A stretch of DNA of 64,000 nucleotides from Chitinophagales bacterium. Its GTDB lineage: Bacteria > Bacteroidota > Bacteroidia > Chitinophagales > Chitinophagaceae. The stretch's first letter is position 1, and every line of letters starts with the position of its first letter. The position numbers were made by a program, and so were the translations under genes. The stretch is taken from positions 1-64,000 of the forward strand of contig JACJXP010000007.1 of assembly GCA_020636575.1 (NCBI GenBank), written 5' to 3'. The notes under the pieces are model-generated. The model was given only the letters and a program-made list of their open reading frames with translations. It was not told the DNA's origin and did no database searches. Of this stretch, positions 49,438-59,211 are shown one piece after another.

Positions 49438-51167
49438 TGCCGGAAACAAGTCTAACATCTAAAAGATGGAGAATTCTTGAAGCAGATACCAAAAAAGTTT
49501 CTGTACTCCAGCAAGAACTAGGCATAAATGCCATTATCTGTAAAATCCTTGTTCAAAGAGGAATAGATAATTACCAAAAAGCAAAGGACTTTTTTCGACC
49601 GGATATAACAGCCATACACAGCCCCTGGCTCATGAAAGATATGCGTAAAGCTGTTGAAAGGATAGAGAAAGCAATCGGCAATCAGGAAAAGGTTCTTGTT
49701 TTTGGAGATTATGATGTGGATGGCACCACCGCTGTAGCCAGTATGTATCTTTTTTTAAGAAAAATACATGATCAGCTGGAATTTTATATCCCCCACCGCT
49801 ATCGGGAGGGATATGGCGTAAGCAAAGCCGGGATCGAGTACGCAAAAGAAAATGGATTCACACTGATCATTTCATTGGACTGTGGAATTAAATCAACTGA
49901 ACTTATTGCCTATGCAAAAGATCTGGGAATTGATTTCATCGTATGTGATCACCACTTACCGGATGAAACACTTCCTCCTGCTGTTGCCATATTGAATCCC
50001 AAACAAAAGGACTGCGAGTACCCCTACAAAGAATTATGCGGATGTGGTGTTGGATTTAAATTGATATGTGCATTAGCTGATCACTTATCATTGCCAGATC
50101 ATTTTCCGTTTGAAAATCTCGATCTTCTCGCCACTGCTATAGCTGCCGATATTGTACCCATAACAGATGAAAACCGCATTTTGGCCTACCATGGGTTAAA
50201 AAAAGCAAATGAAAATCCTAATTATGGCATCAAGGCATTGACAAAATTAAGCGGTCTTGTTAAAGAGTTGCACATCAGTAATCTTGTTTTCATGATTGCT
50301 CCAAGAGTGAACGCAGCGGGAAGAATGGATGATGCCAGCAAAGCTGTTGAGATGTTCATAGCTGATTCCGAAGAAGCAGCTATGCATTATGCAGAAATGC
50401 TGCACAACGATAATACTGATCGAAAAGAGGCAGATAAGAGTATTACAGCAGATGCATTGGAAATGATCATTAAAAATGAAGACTGGAAAAACAGAAAATC
50501 AACTGTTGTTTATAATCCTAACTGGCACAAAGGTGTTGTAGGCATTGTGGCATCCCGAATAATAGAAACCTATTACAGACCAACTATTGTACTTACCAAA
50601 TCCGGTGATTATGCCGCTGGCAGTGCTCGGAGTGTCCCGGGTTTTAATTTATATGAGGCTATTCATGCCTGTAGAGAATACCTGCTGGGTTATGGGGGTC
50701 ATTTTGCCGCTGCGGGCATGACCCTGGAAACAGATAAAATAGAATTGTTCAGAGAAAAATTCGAAGAAGTAGTTTCCTCTACAATTAAACCAGAATTACT
50801 GGTACCCGAAATTATTATTGATGCCGAGATCAGCTTCAAAGAGATCAATCAAATATTTTATGATATTCTTTGCCAGATGGAGCCATTTGGCCCCGAAAAC
50901 CTTCGCCCTGTTTTTTTAACCCGAAGCGTAACAGATACCGGGTATTCAAAAATTGTAAAAGAAGATCATATAAGATTCTCTCTAAAAAAAGATGATCATA
51001 CTATAACAGGAATCGGTTTCAATATGGCGGATAAGTTTGAATTGCTGAAAGACAAGAAGCCAATTGACATCGTTTTTAAATTGGATGAAAATGAATGGAA
51101 CGGAACCAAATCTCTTCAGTTGCGTATGATCGATATAAAGCCTGCGGATAAGGACATCAATATTTAA
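49437..51167 (+). CDS. recJ: Single-stranded-DNA-specific exonuclease RecJ
   Basis: 576 aa, normal length. DHH-family motifs: VFGDYDVDGTTAV (motif I, residues 89-100), LDCGIKS, VCDHHLPDE (DHH, about 163-168), LCGCGVGFKL, and the DHHA1 part with APRVNAAGRMDDASKAVE and GGHFAAAGMTL. The OB domain is near the end. It degrades ssDNA 5' to 3' in recombination and mismatch repair; cytoplasmic. It is linked by a TAATG overlap to the polyprenyl synthase gene. Confidence 0.96.
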   Translation: MPETSLTSKRWRILEADTKKVSVLQQELGINAIICKILVQRGIDNYQKAKDFFRPDITAIHSPWLMKDMRKAVERIEKAIGNQEKVLVFGDYDVDGTTAVASMYLFLRKIHDQLEFYIPHRYREGYGVSKAGIEYAKENGFTLIISLDCGIKSTELIAYAKDLGIDFIVCDHHLPDETLPPAVAILNPKQKDCEYPYKELCGCGVGFKLICALADHLSLPDHFPFENLDLLATAIAADIVPITDENRILAYHGLKKANENPNYGIKALTKLSGLVKELHISNLVFMIAPRVNAAGRMDDASKAVEMFIADSEEAAMHYAEMLHNDNTDRKEADKSITADALEMIIKNEDWKNRKSTVVYNPNWHKGVVGIVASRIIETYYRPTIVLTKSGDYAAGSARSVPGFNLYEAIHACREYLLGYGGHFAAAGMTLETDKIELFREKFEEVVSSTIKPELLVPEIIIDAEISFKEINQIFYDILCQMEPFGPENLRPVFLTRSVTDTGYSKIVKEDHIRFSLKKDDHTITGIGFNMADKFELLKDKKPIDIVFKLDENEWNGTKSLQLRMIDIKPADKDINI

Positions 51168-51214
51168 TAATAAAATATTTATTTCAACCCTACTTTTGGA
51201 TGAAGCAAATTGTG

Positions 51215-52429
51215 ATGATGAAGAACTTGTTTACACTTTTATTCTTATCTGCTTTTTATTTATTAAATGCACAAAGCAGCAACACAACTTTGGATGTTGT
51301 TAGCTGGAATCTTGAATTTTTCGGAGCCCCTTATGCTAGTGGCCCCGCTGATAAAGATCTGCAGGAGGCTAATGCAAAAAAGATAATGCGGTATATTGAC
51401 GCAGATATATATGGATTACAAGAAATCGTTGACTCGTCACATTTGAGAAAACTGAGAGACTCACTAGGCATCAATTACGAGTTCATTATTGCGCCATATA
51501 GTACAGATGGTGTTATAGGGAGCAACGGATGGAGACAAAGCCAGAAACTTGCCGTTTTATACAAGAAAGATGTTTTTTCAAATATCAGTACCCGTGGCAT
51601 GATGTTAAATAGCCCCACTGCTGTTTCAAACTGGGCAAACGGCCGTTTACCATTTTTATTTAAGGCTGATGCAACTGTGAATGGAATTACAAAAACAATT
51701 CACTTTATTGTTATTCATGCAAAGTCAGGAAGTACAACTTCTGATTATAGCAGAAGATTAGCAGGCGCACAGGAATTAAAAGATACACTGGATGCGAACT
51801 TTTCAAATGAAACTGTTTTTATCATTGGCGACTTTAATGATGCCTTAAACCATACTATTGTTTCCGGGTCAGGGCCGCAAAGTTCTTTTCAGCCCATTGT
51901 TGCCGATTCAACAGATGCGGACCATTACAGATCTATCACAATTACGTTGGCAAATCTTGGGCAAACCAGCATGATCAATTTTCCTAACGTAATTGACAAT
52001 CATGTTATCTCTAATGAGGTTTCAGCTTATTATATACCAGGTTCTGTACAGGTAAGAACAGATGTGACTTCCATAGTTCCTGATTATGTGTCTGCACATA
52101 ATACATCCGATCATTATCCTGTTTTCTCAAATTATAATTTGTCAGGTGTTCCGACAGGCCTGCCTAATATCACCCCAGGTGATTTTGGAATTAAAGTCAG
52201 TCCAAATCCATTTAATGATAGGATCTATATCACCGCATCAAAAACTTTAAGGAATACCCACTTTAGCCTTTTTGACACCCAAGGGAGAAAACTGATAACA
52301 AAAGATATAGCAACACTTATACAGGGCTCATCATTTGAGATCAACATTCCGGCATCTGCTAATGGAACTTATTTCTTACAGGCCGAATCAGAAGAATATA
52401 AAACACTTGTAAAGCTGATTGCCCAATAA
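51215..52429 (+). CDS. Secreted endonuclease/exonuclease/phosphatase enzyme with T9SS sorting tail
   Basis: About 404 aa from ATG 51215; a possible ATG at 51200 lies on top of a -7-like TACTTTTG (51191-51198), so I prefer the later start, which also begins a clean signal peptide (MMKNLFTLLFLSAFYLLNAQ). EEP-fold motifs: VVSWNLEFFG, DIYGLQEI, HFIVIHAKSG, VFIIGDFND and the final ASDHYP-like NTSDHYPVF. A linker follows, then a type A C-terminal sorting domain (VSPNPFNDRIYI, LFDTQGRKL, GTYFLQAES). It probably hydrolyses DNA, RNA or another phosphodiester at the cell surface. Confidence 0.88.
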   Translation: MMKNLFTLLFLSAFYLLNAQSSNTTLDVVSWNLEFFGAPYASGPADKDLQEANAKKIMRYIDADIYGLQEIVDSSHLRKLRDSLGINYEFIIAPYSTDGVIGSNGWRQSQKLAVLYKKDVFSNISTRGMMLNSPTAVSNWANGRLPFLFKADATVNGITKTIHFIVIHAKSGSTTSDYSRRLAGAQELKDTLDANFSNETVFIIGDFNDALNHTIVSGSGPQSSFQPIVADSTDADHYRSITITLANLGQTSMINFPNVIDNHVISNEVSAYYIPGSVQVRTDVTSIVPDYVSAHNTSDHYPVFSNYNLSGVPTGLPNITPGDFGIKVSPNPFNDRIYITASKTLRNTHFSLFDTQGRKLITKDIATLIQGSSFEINIPASANGTYFLQAESEEYKTLVKLIAQ

Positions 52430-52430
52430 A

Positions 52431-52459
52431 AAAGTCCTGCCGATTGATCAACAGGACTT
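52431..52459 (-). terminator. Terminator of the DUF5689 lipoprotein gene
   Basis: 8-bp stem AAGTCCTG/CAGGACTT (52432-52439, 52452-52459), followed on the minus strand by six Ts. It lies between the convergent nuclease and lipoprotein genes and can stop both. Confidence 0.75.
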
Positions 52460-52486
52460 AAATCATTTATTCTAAATCTACTTCAG

Positions 52487-54466
52487 TTACCTTGTTCCCA
52501 GGTTAGATACATCATCTATAGTCGCATTCACAGTCCATTCAGAAGCAGATGAAGTAGTCCAGTCAATATTCCCCGCTGTTATCCCTGCATTCCTTCTCAC
52601 TCCTTTATTAACAGCAGCGGTAGCATCTCCTGCAATAGTCCAGCTTGATCCGGGATCCACTCCTTTTTCACCAAAAACATCAATAACTACTCCTGATTTT
52701 TCCAGTTGAATAGCATCATCTCCATTGAAATTACATACCCCGGAACTAAATGCAGTAACACCGGCAGGTAAAGTAAGTGCAGCAGATGCATTTTGTATTA
52801 CGATGATCTCGCCGGGAGCTAATGTAGCTTGTACAGTAGCCAGGTTAAGCGAGTTTGTTACTGATGTATTTCCATTGCTATACAACTTCAGGTCGTATAA
52901 ACTAAGGTCGGCTGTAGCACTACCACCATTATATATCTCAAGATATTTATTGTTTGAAGACCCTTCAATATATTCTGAGATAATGAGGTCATTGCCGGAA
53001 GGCGGTGGTGGCGCAGCTGCTACAACATCATTTAATGGTGCACCGGGATTGCGAATACCCAACTCATAAGTAGCATCAAACTGTGTTAAATAACCAGTAA
53101 CAGCAGTAGCATTGGCTGGATAAATTTGCCCCGCAAAACTAGCAGAAGAAGAAGTAAACATCACTAACGAGCCGGTAACATCAGTCAAATTAACTGATCC
53201 GCTATATGAACTTCCTGATCCACTAAGTGCCACATCATTTATAGTAACCAAGGTTGATTCCCATGCTTCAAAATTCGAATTGATATCTGTAATTGTAGCT
53301 ACCCTTGGTGTTATTGTTTTTCCGGTTGATACTCTTGTTGCATAATTCAATGGTACCAGGTTTACCTGTAACAAACCTCTGTATTCTGAAACTTCCTGTA
53401 AGGAAACATTTACATCGAGTGAATCACCCAGGTTAAAACTATGGGGGGAATCGAAACGAACCAGGATACCTGCAAGACCATTCCCCTGCTGAAGCACCAG
53501 GTTTTGAGAATTAATATTATTTGTACTTCTGTCACTTATAACTACTCCCGTTATTCTCTTTCCATCCGGTGCGGCTGTTGTAGAACCCGAATAGAGAGCT
53601 CTTACATCAGCAATGTTCATAACTGTTGTCGGACCTTGACCACAACGATAATTGTTGAATTGAACGTCAGCTGTGTCACGAAGGATCAATTGCTTTGTAT
53701 TTCCATAAACTGTGTAAATAGCTGTGAGGGTACCGTTACCATTTGGAACATTTACACCTGCAAAGTTTGCATACCCACTGCTTCTGATAATGATTGAAGA
53801 ATTAGCTCCGCATGACTTTACAGTAAGATTTACTGAATTCTTGTAAGCTGAAGTATCCGCATATGTTTTACTGGTATCACCTGTTACAAACTCATAATTA
53901 TTCAACTGTATCAATGATCCCAGGTATTCATCCTGCATATTAGTAGAAAGATCATTTAAAGTTACCACCCTTGGTGTAACAGGATTGTTTAAAGTACCTC
54001 CAATGATGTATTGATCAATCAATGTTGATGCAATGGCTTCCAGTGAAGGAGAACCTGCAACCGTTGCTTTTACGCCTAATTGTATCAGCCTGTTATAATC
54101 GCTGATGCATAACCCATTACATTTTATATACACCTGGCGTCCAACCGGAAAAGAATTATATAACCCATTAGCATCTAGTAAAATGTTAATACCTCCTGTA
54201 CCGTCCTGTATGTACAGTTCTTTATAAAGATTCCCGCTTTTGTCATTGGCTACAACTACACCACCTATAATCACATCAGCATTGATAACATCATATGCTC
54301 CTGAAGCAGCATGCATTGCCTTTAACTGGCTAATAGTATGTGTTGGTGTAATTCCCGGATCAGTGGGGCCAGGCGGCTCATCGAAATTCTTTTTACAGGA
54401 ACTTATCATTAATGATACCGCCAGCATTAATATTAAACTAACTGACCAAACATTAAAACGTTTCAT
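52487..54466 (-). CDS. DUF5689 lipoprotein with C-terminal lamin-tail domain
   Basis: About 659 aa from ATG 54466 (MKRFNVWSV), which gives a compact SPII signal ending in ISSCKK; an ATG at 54493 adds 9 residues. DUF5689 units occur at about 40-275 (TISQLKAMHAASG, INADVIIGGVVVANDKSGNLYKELYIQDGTGGINILLD, GRQVYIKC) and again at about 285-480 (IADVRALYSG, ITGVVISDRSTNN). The C-terminus (DLIISEYIEGSSNNKYLEIYNGG, GDDAIQLEKSGVVIDVFGE) is a lamin-tail domain. It is surface-exposed, probably capturing ligand for the TonB receptor whose gene lies 30 bases upstream. Confidence 0.85.
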   Translation of the reverse strand: MKRFNVWSVSLILMLAVSLMISSCKKNFDEPPGPTDPGITPTHTISQLKAMHAASGAYDVINADVIIGGVVVANDKSGNLYKELYIQDGTGGINILLDANGLYNSFPVGRQVYIKCNGLCISDYNRLIQLGVKATVAGSPSLEAIASTLIDQYIIGGTLNNPVTPRVVTLNDLSTNMQDEYLGSLIQLNNYEFVTGDTSKTYADTSAYKNSVNLTVKSCGANSSIIIRSSGYANFAGVNVPNGNGTLTAIYTVYGNTKQLILRDTADVQFNNYRCGQGPTTVMNIADVRALYSGSTTAAPDGKRITGVVISDRSTNNINSQNLVLQQGNGLAGILVRFDSPHSFNLGDSLDVNVSLQEVSEYRGLLQVNLVPLNYATRVSTGKTITPRVATITDINSNFEAWESTLVTINDVALSGSGSSYSGSVNLTDVTGSLVMFTSSSASFAGQIYPANATAVTGYLTQFDATYELGIRNPGAPLNDVVAAAPPPPSGNDLIISEYIEGSSNNKYLEIYNGGSATADLSLYDLKLYSNGNTSVTNSLNLATVQATLAPGEIIVIQNASAALTLPAGVTAFSSGVCNFNGDDAIQLEKSGVVIDVFGEKGVDPGSSWTIAGDATAAVNKGVRRNAGITAGNIDWTTSSASEWTVNATIDDVSNLGTR

Positions 54467-54496
54467 ACTTATATTATTATTTGTCATTGTCAATGA

Positions 54497-57070
54497 TTAA
54501 AATCGAAGTGTCAGGCTTGTATAAAAATTAATTCCCCAGCCGTAATAAACTTTTGCAGGAAATTTATTTACATCCCTATTTTCAAAATCAAATCTTAATT
54601 GCTCATAACCACCGGTTATGATGTCTTTATTATTAAGAATATTATTTATCCCCAGATTAAATACGATATAGGTAGGCTTGCCATTTATTTCCATATTCTT
54701 TGGCAGCTTCCATGATTTACCTCCAAAGAAATCAATGGTGTACTGAGAATCCCATTTCGTTTGAGCAAGTATTGTATTCCACAGATCGCTTTTGTATTCA
54801 ATACCGTCAACTGCTGAAGCCGTGCGCCGGATAGGATTATAATCCAGCCACATCTGGTCAAAGTAATTTCCTGTAATGCTTACAAACCAAAACTTTGTTG
54901 AACGATAATTTAATCCAAGGCTATACGCCTCCTGCGGTGTTGAGGGTACCCGGTAGTTGTTGTTAAAGATCGTTTCAGTTCCAAGGTTTGCAGCACTATT
55001 ATCAAGAGTGATCACAGCTTGCTGACGACTGTTATAATAATACCTGCCAACTGCTGCGGCGCCGGTAACGGAGAAACCTCCTCCTATTTTTGCTTCAAAA
55101 CCAAGTTCACCGCCAAAATGCAGCTTATCGATATTGCTTAGCGCATAGTTCACAAAATTTCGATAATCATCATGGTAGAATGAGATCACATTATAATCGT
55201 CTTCAACCATAGTATAATAACCTGTAAGCCTGATCTTCAGCTTTGGAGAGTTCATTATATAACCTCCTTCAACAGTTGTGATCGTTGTGCTGGTGAGATT
55301 ATCCTGTTGCAGGTCACGGGTACGAGGGGAGATGTATACATTTTCGAAGAAAGGAGCTCTTGTCATATATCCCCCATTCACATAAAAATAATTACGGCCA
55401 TCCAGTTTGTAAGTAGCTCCTGCCTTTATACCATAATTATTAAAACTGTTTACCTGCGATTTACCGTATGAGTTATTTGGAAAAAGTCCGTTTCTCACAT
55501 GACCTATCCTGTAAAATTCAGTTCTGGATAATTCGCCGGCAAGGGTAAGATCGACTTTATTAAACTTAAAAACTCCCTGGGCCCATCCGGCAATTTTACT
55601 TATGCGCAGGTCATAATCATAACCGAAGCGATCCCCAACATATAGTATCCTATTAGGCCTGTTAAGGTCATTTTGATTCGCTGTACTGTTAGAAGGGAAA
55701 TCTCTTTCAGCAAACTGGTTCAGGTCAACATAAAAATCACCGCCAAGTAAGTCATCTACTTTTTTGAAATAATTATTTACCTGGTTTTGATAGGAAGCTC
55801 CGAATGTAAGGTCAATGTTTTCGTTGAGCCTTGTATTTAATACAGAGTTAGCATTGATCCTTTTCGTATTAACCACTCTTTCTTCAACAATATAATGTGA
55901 TCTTAAGCCGCTTACACTATTGCCTGCCTGACCGTTTGCATTAGCAATGGTTTCAAAACTCCCTCTGTTGGCATTATACAAACGTTCCCAATTGATCTGC
56001 CTTGTGTTGATATCCTGACGCATCAGCTGATCGATCTGCGCTGCCTGGCCCGGATCTGTTTCCCAATAATAGCTTGGCAAATAACGATAATAATCAGGGC
56101 GGGGATCAGCAGCATTGTACCAGTCCAGGGCTGTTGTACTTCTGTCACCAAAAGAATATCCTACAGCAGTGACCAACGAGGTATTACTAGAAATACGGTA
56201 GTCATGTGTAAGGATGATATAAGGTTGATGCGATTTTCCAATCCGTGAATTTCTTTTTTTGCCATTTTGATAACCCCAATAAGGATTATAATAATGATCT
56301 CCTGCCAGATCCTGCATCTCCATTGTGGCTGCTCCTTGTCTCCCGTTTTCCGTTGATGCACCAAAACCAACAAGTGAAATAAGATGTTTTTGCCCGATTG
56401 CCTTATCAATACCTGCAAAGTAGCTCCAGCCATCATAATAAGTTCCGGGCACATAGCCTTCATCAGCAAATCGCCGGCTACCACTAAATGTGAAAGCCCA
56501 ACCTTTTTTACTTAGGCCAGTTGAATGAGTGGCCATCACCCTGTGGCTGTAATTCCTATTGGAATACGCATAACTTAGGCTTGTTTGTGCCCGTTGTTTA
56601 CTTGCCCTCGAGTCAATACTGGTATTGCTACCTATATCTCCAAATGCAAATGTGGTATTATGCAAGCCAAGGGATAATTCCCTGTTTCTTAAAACATCAT
56701 TTAAACCACCCCATTGTCCAAAAGGAGTGTAACCATTGTCCAGGTTTTTAACCGGAATACCATTCATATAGGTACTAAAAAACTCAGCATCATATCCCCT
56801 GATACGAAATCGAAGGGGACTGAAATTAAAAGCAGCAGCAGTAAAAAAAGGATCTCTTCCGGCAGTAAGCACAGATGAAATGTTTTGTGCATTGCCATCG
56901 CCTAATGCATTTTCATCCATTGATACAATCGGAATATTATCCAGGATACCTTCTTTTAAGTCATCAAAAAGAGTATCTCTTTTTGGAATAGTATCAGTTG
57001 GATTCGTAATCTGGGCTTTTAACAGAAAAGAGCAGCTGAGTGAAAAAATAAGCAGTTTCAGTCTTAGCAT
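54497..57070 (-). CDS. TonB-dependent outer-membrane receptor
   Basis: 857 aa from ATG 57070 (MLRLKLLIFSLSCSFLLKAQ signal peptide). Plug domain: IPIVSMDENALGDGNAQNISSVLTAGRDPFFTAAAFNFSPLRFRIRGYDAEFFSTYMNGIPV. The remainder is a 22-strand barrel pattern with YSFGDRSTTALDWYN, GATYKLDGRNYFYVNGGYM and a final aromatic FYTSLTLRF. It lacks the usual N-terminal carboxypeptidase-like domain of SusC proteins, so it is not a SusC. It imports a ligand with TonB energy. Operon partner of the DUF5689 lipoprotein and flanked on both sides by secreted EEP nucleases. Confidence 0.9.
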   Translation of the reverse strand: MLRLKLLIFSLSCSFLLKAQITNPTDTIPKRDTLFDDLKEGILDNIPIVSMDENALGDGNAQNISSVLTAGRDPFFTAAAFNFSPLRFRIRGYDAEFFSTYMNGIPVKNLDNGYTPFGQWGGLNDVLRNRELSLGLHNTTFAFGDIGSNTSIDSRASKQRAQTSLSYAYSNRNYSHRVMATHSTGLSKKGWAFTFSGSRRFADEGYVPGTYYDGWSYFAGIDKAIGQKHLISLVGFGASTENGRQGAATMEMQDLAGDHYYNPYWGYQNGKKRNSRIGKSHQPYIILTHDYRISSNTSLVTAVGYSFGDRSTTALDWYNAADPRPDYYRYLPSYYWETDPGQAAQIDQLMRQDINTRQINWERLYNANRGSFETIANANGQAGNSVSGLRSHYIVEERVVNTKRINANSVLNTRLNENIDLTFGASYQNQVNNYFKKVDDLLGGDFYVDLNQFAERDFPSNSTANQNDLNRPNRILYVGDRFGYDYDLRISKIAGWAQGVFKFNKVDLTLAGELSRTEFYRIGHVRNGLFPNNSYGKSQVNSFNNYGIKAGATYKLDGRNYFYVNGGYMTRAPFFENVYISPRTRDLQQDNLTSTTITTVEGGYIMNSPKLKIRLTGYYTMVEDDYNVISFYHDDYRNFVNYALSNIDKLHFGGELGFEAKIGGGFSVTGAAAVGRYYYNSRQQAVITLDNSAANLGTETIFNNNYRVPSTPQEAYSLGLNYRSTKFWFVSITGNYFDQMWLDYNPIRRTASAVDGIEYKSDLWNTILAQTKWDSQYTIDFFGGKSWKLPKNMEINGKPTYIVFNLGINNILNNKDIITGGYEQLRFDFENRDVNKFPAKVYYGWGINFYTSLTLRF

Positions 57071-57195
57071 GTCATTCTTTTTAGCGAAGTGCAAAAGTAG
57101 GGTTGTAGTACTTTAATATGGCAAAAAAAAGAAGAGATAATATTAGCTTAATCTGATCCATCCATTATATGCTTAATACCGTCTGTTGATTTTGC

Positions 57196-57203
57196 TATGT
57201 TTG
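57196..57203 (+). promoter_or_regulatory. -7 element upstream of the second EEP enzyme
   Basis: TATGTTTG fits TAnnTTTG and lies 21 bases before the ATG at 57225, which supports that start over the upstream ATG at 57186. No clear -33 TTG at the right distance. Confidence 0.5.
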
Positions 57204-57224
57204 CAAGCCTATTTTATTAAGTAT

Positions 57225-58286
57225 ATGAAAAAAGTCTTTTTTCTTTTATTGTTGTTCTTTTCTGCATTTGCCAGTTATGGTCAAAATAACAAGCAGTATA
57301 AAATGGCAATCATTGGTTTCTATAACCTTGAGAACCTGTTTGATACACTTGATGACCCAAAGATCAATGATGATGAGTTTACACCAGCCGGTTCTAAAAA
57401 CTATAATGGTGATATTTATAAAGACAAATTATCCAAACTGTCTGATGTTATTTCACAAATAGGTACAGATAAAAGTCCTGATGGTATTGCCATTTTAGGT
57501 GTTGCCGAAGTAGAAAACATTTCTGTTCTCAACGACCTGGTTCATCAAACAAAAATCAGCAAAAGAAATTACCAGATCATACATTATGATTCAAAAGATT
57601 TCAGAGGTATTGATGTTGGACTTTTATATAATCCAAAATATTTTAGGCCCGAAGCAAGTGATAAATTATTTGTTCAGTTACCCGGCGGATCGAAGGATGC
57701 CTATTATACCCGTGATATATTATGGGTAAAAGGAAAACTGGATGGCGAGGTGATATATATTTATGTTAACCACTGGCCAAGCAGAAGCGGTGGCGAAGAA
57801 AGAAGTGCCCCAGCCCGGGAAGCCGCTGCCCAGGTATGTAGAAATCACATGGACTCAATTCTAAGAAAAGAACCCAATGCTAAATTTATTTTAATGGGTG
57901 ATTTAAATGATGATCCTATTAATGTAAGTGTTGCCGGTGTTATTAATGCAAAAGGGCGGTTGAAAGATGTAAAACCCGGCGGCATGTTTAATCCATGGAC
58001 CGATATCTATAAAAAAGGATTTGGCACCCTTGCATACCAGGATGCCTGGGGTCTTTTTGACCAGATACTCATTTCTTACCCATGGCTTAGCAAAAACCAG
58101 GATGGATTCTTCTTTTATCAGCAGCAAATTTTCAAAAAAGAATACATGATTGAAAATATTGGTCGATACCGTGGATACCCAATGCGAACATGGGATGGCA
58201 ACCGCTATAGGGGTGGATATAGCGATCATTTTCCTACATACATTGTACTTCTAAAACAATTGAAAGAGGTCAAAAAAGGGTTTTAA
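57225..58286 (+). CDS. Secreted endonuclease/exonuclease/phosphatase enzyme
   Basis: 353 aa from ATG 57225 (MKKVFFLLLLFFSAFASYGQ signal peptide). EEP-fold motifs: IIGFYNLENLFD (metal-binding Asn), GVAEVENISVL (catalytic Glu), IYVNHWPSRSGGEE (His), LMGDLNDDP (Asp-Asn) and GYSDHFPTYIV (Asp-His), all intact. Closest in pattern to large secreted nucleases of the YhcR/NucH kind. It is divergent from the TonB receptor gene with 154 bases between starts, so the two may share control. It has no T9SS tail, so it is probably periplasmic and would act on products brought in. Confidence 0.88.
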   Translation: MKKVFFLLLLFFSAFASYGQNNKQYKMAIIGFYNLENLFDTLDDPKINDDEFTPAGSKNYNGDIYKDKLSKLSDVISQIGTDKSPDGIAILGVAEVENISVLNDLVHQTKISKRNYQIIHYDSKDFRGIDVGLLYNPKYFRPEASDKLFVQLPGGSKDAYYTRDILWVKGKLDGEVIYIYVNHWPSRSGGEERSAPAREAAAQVCRNHMDSILRKEPNAKFILMGDLNDDPINVSVAGVINAKGRLKDVKPGGMFNPWTDIYKKGFGTLAYQDAWGLFDQILISYPWLSKNQDGFFFYQQQIFKKEYMIENIGRYRGYPMRTWDGNRYRGGYSDHFPTYIVLLKQLKEVKKGF

Positions 58287-58385
58287 GTTTAATTAGCTGA
58301 TTATCAACGTTTAAAGATTTATTTTTACGCACCCATTAGTTTAGAAAATCTTAGTTTACCACTTCGCTATCTTGTTAGTTTCACC

Positions 58386-58513
58386 TATCTTTGCCGCCCC
58401 ATTTAGAACGCTTAAGTTTTAAAGGGGTTCCCCAAATCTGTGTTCGCAGATTCTTCCTGCAAAACAGGATGCCCGATGGGAAAAATCGAATTATTAAACT
58501 TTAAAAAGGTAAA
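58386..58513 (+). promoter_or_regulatory. Promoter and structured leader of the rpsF operon
   Basis: -7 element TATCTTTG at 58386-58393 with a degenerate TTCG about 20 bases upstream. The leader of about 115 bases holds hairpins AATCTG/CAGATT (near 58437-58454) and TCCTG/CAGGA, then CCCGATGGG, and ends in AAAAAGGTAAA before the ATG. Position and C/G-rich end fit the S6:S18 autoregulatory leader known for rpsF operons; I did not verify the consensus. Confidence 0.5.
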
Positions 58514-58870
58514 ATGAACAATTACGAACTGATGGTGATTTTTACCCCTGTTTTAAGCGACGATGAGTTTAAAACGGAGCAAAAAAAATATGCTTCGTTG
58601 GTAACTGAAGCCGGTGGCAAAATCGTAGCTGAAAATCCATGGGGATTAAAATCATTAGCTTACCCGATCGACAAAAAAACTACTGGTCTGTATTGGGTTC
58701 TGGAGTACACTGCTCCCTCTGACTTTAATGAAAAACTGAAAATTCAGTTATTGCGTGACGAAACAGTGTTGCGTCACCTTTGCACAAAACTCGATAAATA
58801 CGCCGTCGAGTACAATGCAAAAAAGAGAAGTGGCGTCAATACTGAAACTCAAAAATTAGCGGAGGTATAA
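58514..58870 (+). CDS. rpsF: Ribosomal protein bS6
   Basis: 118 aa. NNYELMVIFTPVLSDDEFKTEQKKYASLVTEAGGKIVAENPWGLKSLAYPIDKKTTGLYWVLEYTAPSDFNEKLKIQLLRDETVLRHLCTKLDK is a plain S6. It binds S18 in the central domain of the 30S subunit. First gene of the rpsF-rpsR-rplI operon; rpsR starts 3 bases after the stop. An SD-like AAAAAGG precedes it, which is unusual in this phylum, where most genes have none. Confidence 0.97.
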   Translation: MNNYELMVIFTPVLSDDEFKTEQKKYASLVTEAGGKIVAENPWGLKSLAYPIDKKTTGLYWVLEYTAPSDFNEKLKIQLLRDETVLRHLCTKLDKYAVEYNAKKRSGVNTETQKLAEV

Positions 58871-58873
58871 ATC

Positions 58874-59137
58874 ATGGCAAAGAATGAAATAAAATATCTG
58901 ACCGCTATAAAAAGCGATAAAAGAGTTAAGAAATTCTGTCGCTTTAAAAAGTATGGTATTCGCTATATTGATTATAAGGATGTTGAGTTTCTCAAAAAGT
59001 TTCTGAATGAACAAGGCAAATTATTGCCTCGTCGTATAACCGGTAATAGCCTGAAATATCAACGTAAAGTTTCAGATGCGGTAAAGAAAGCCCGCCAGAT
59101 GGCCTTATTACCATATGTAACTGATCTATTAAAATAG
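58874..59137 (+). CDS. rpsR: Ribosomal protein bS18
   Basis: 87 aa. KFCRFKKYGIRYIDYKDVEFLKKFLNEQGKLLPRRITGNSLKYQRKVSDAVKKARQMALLPYVTDL matches S18 throughout, including the RRITG..LKYQR..A.AIKRAR-type core. It binds 16S rRNA together with S6. A GC hairpin CCCCGC/GCGGGG at 59152-59167 lies between this gene and rplI and may set the ratio of downstream product. Confidence 0.97.
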   Translation: MAKNEIKYLTAIKSDKRVKKFCRFKKYGIRYIDYKDVEFLKKFLNEQGKLLPRRITGNSLKYQRKVSDAVKKARQMALLPYVTDLLK

Positions 59138-59211
59138 GCCCATCTCTAATTCCCCGCTCTGGCGGGGTTGACAATGAAGCCTGTAATTCATTGAGATAAA
59201 ATAAAAATAAA

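Noticed and set aside
53441..53797. Antisense 118-codon frame in the DUF5689 gene
   Set aside because: Shadow of a well-supported coding region on the other strand.
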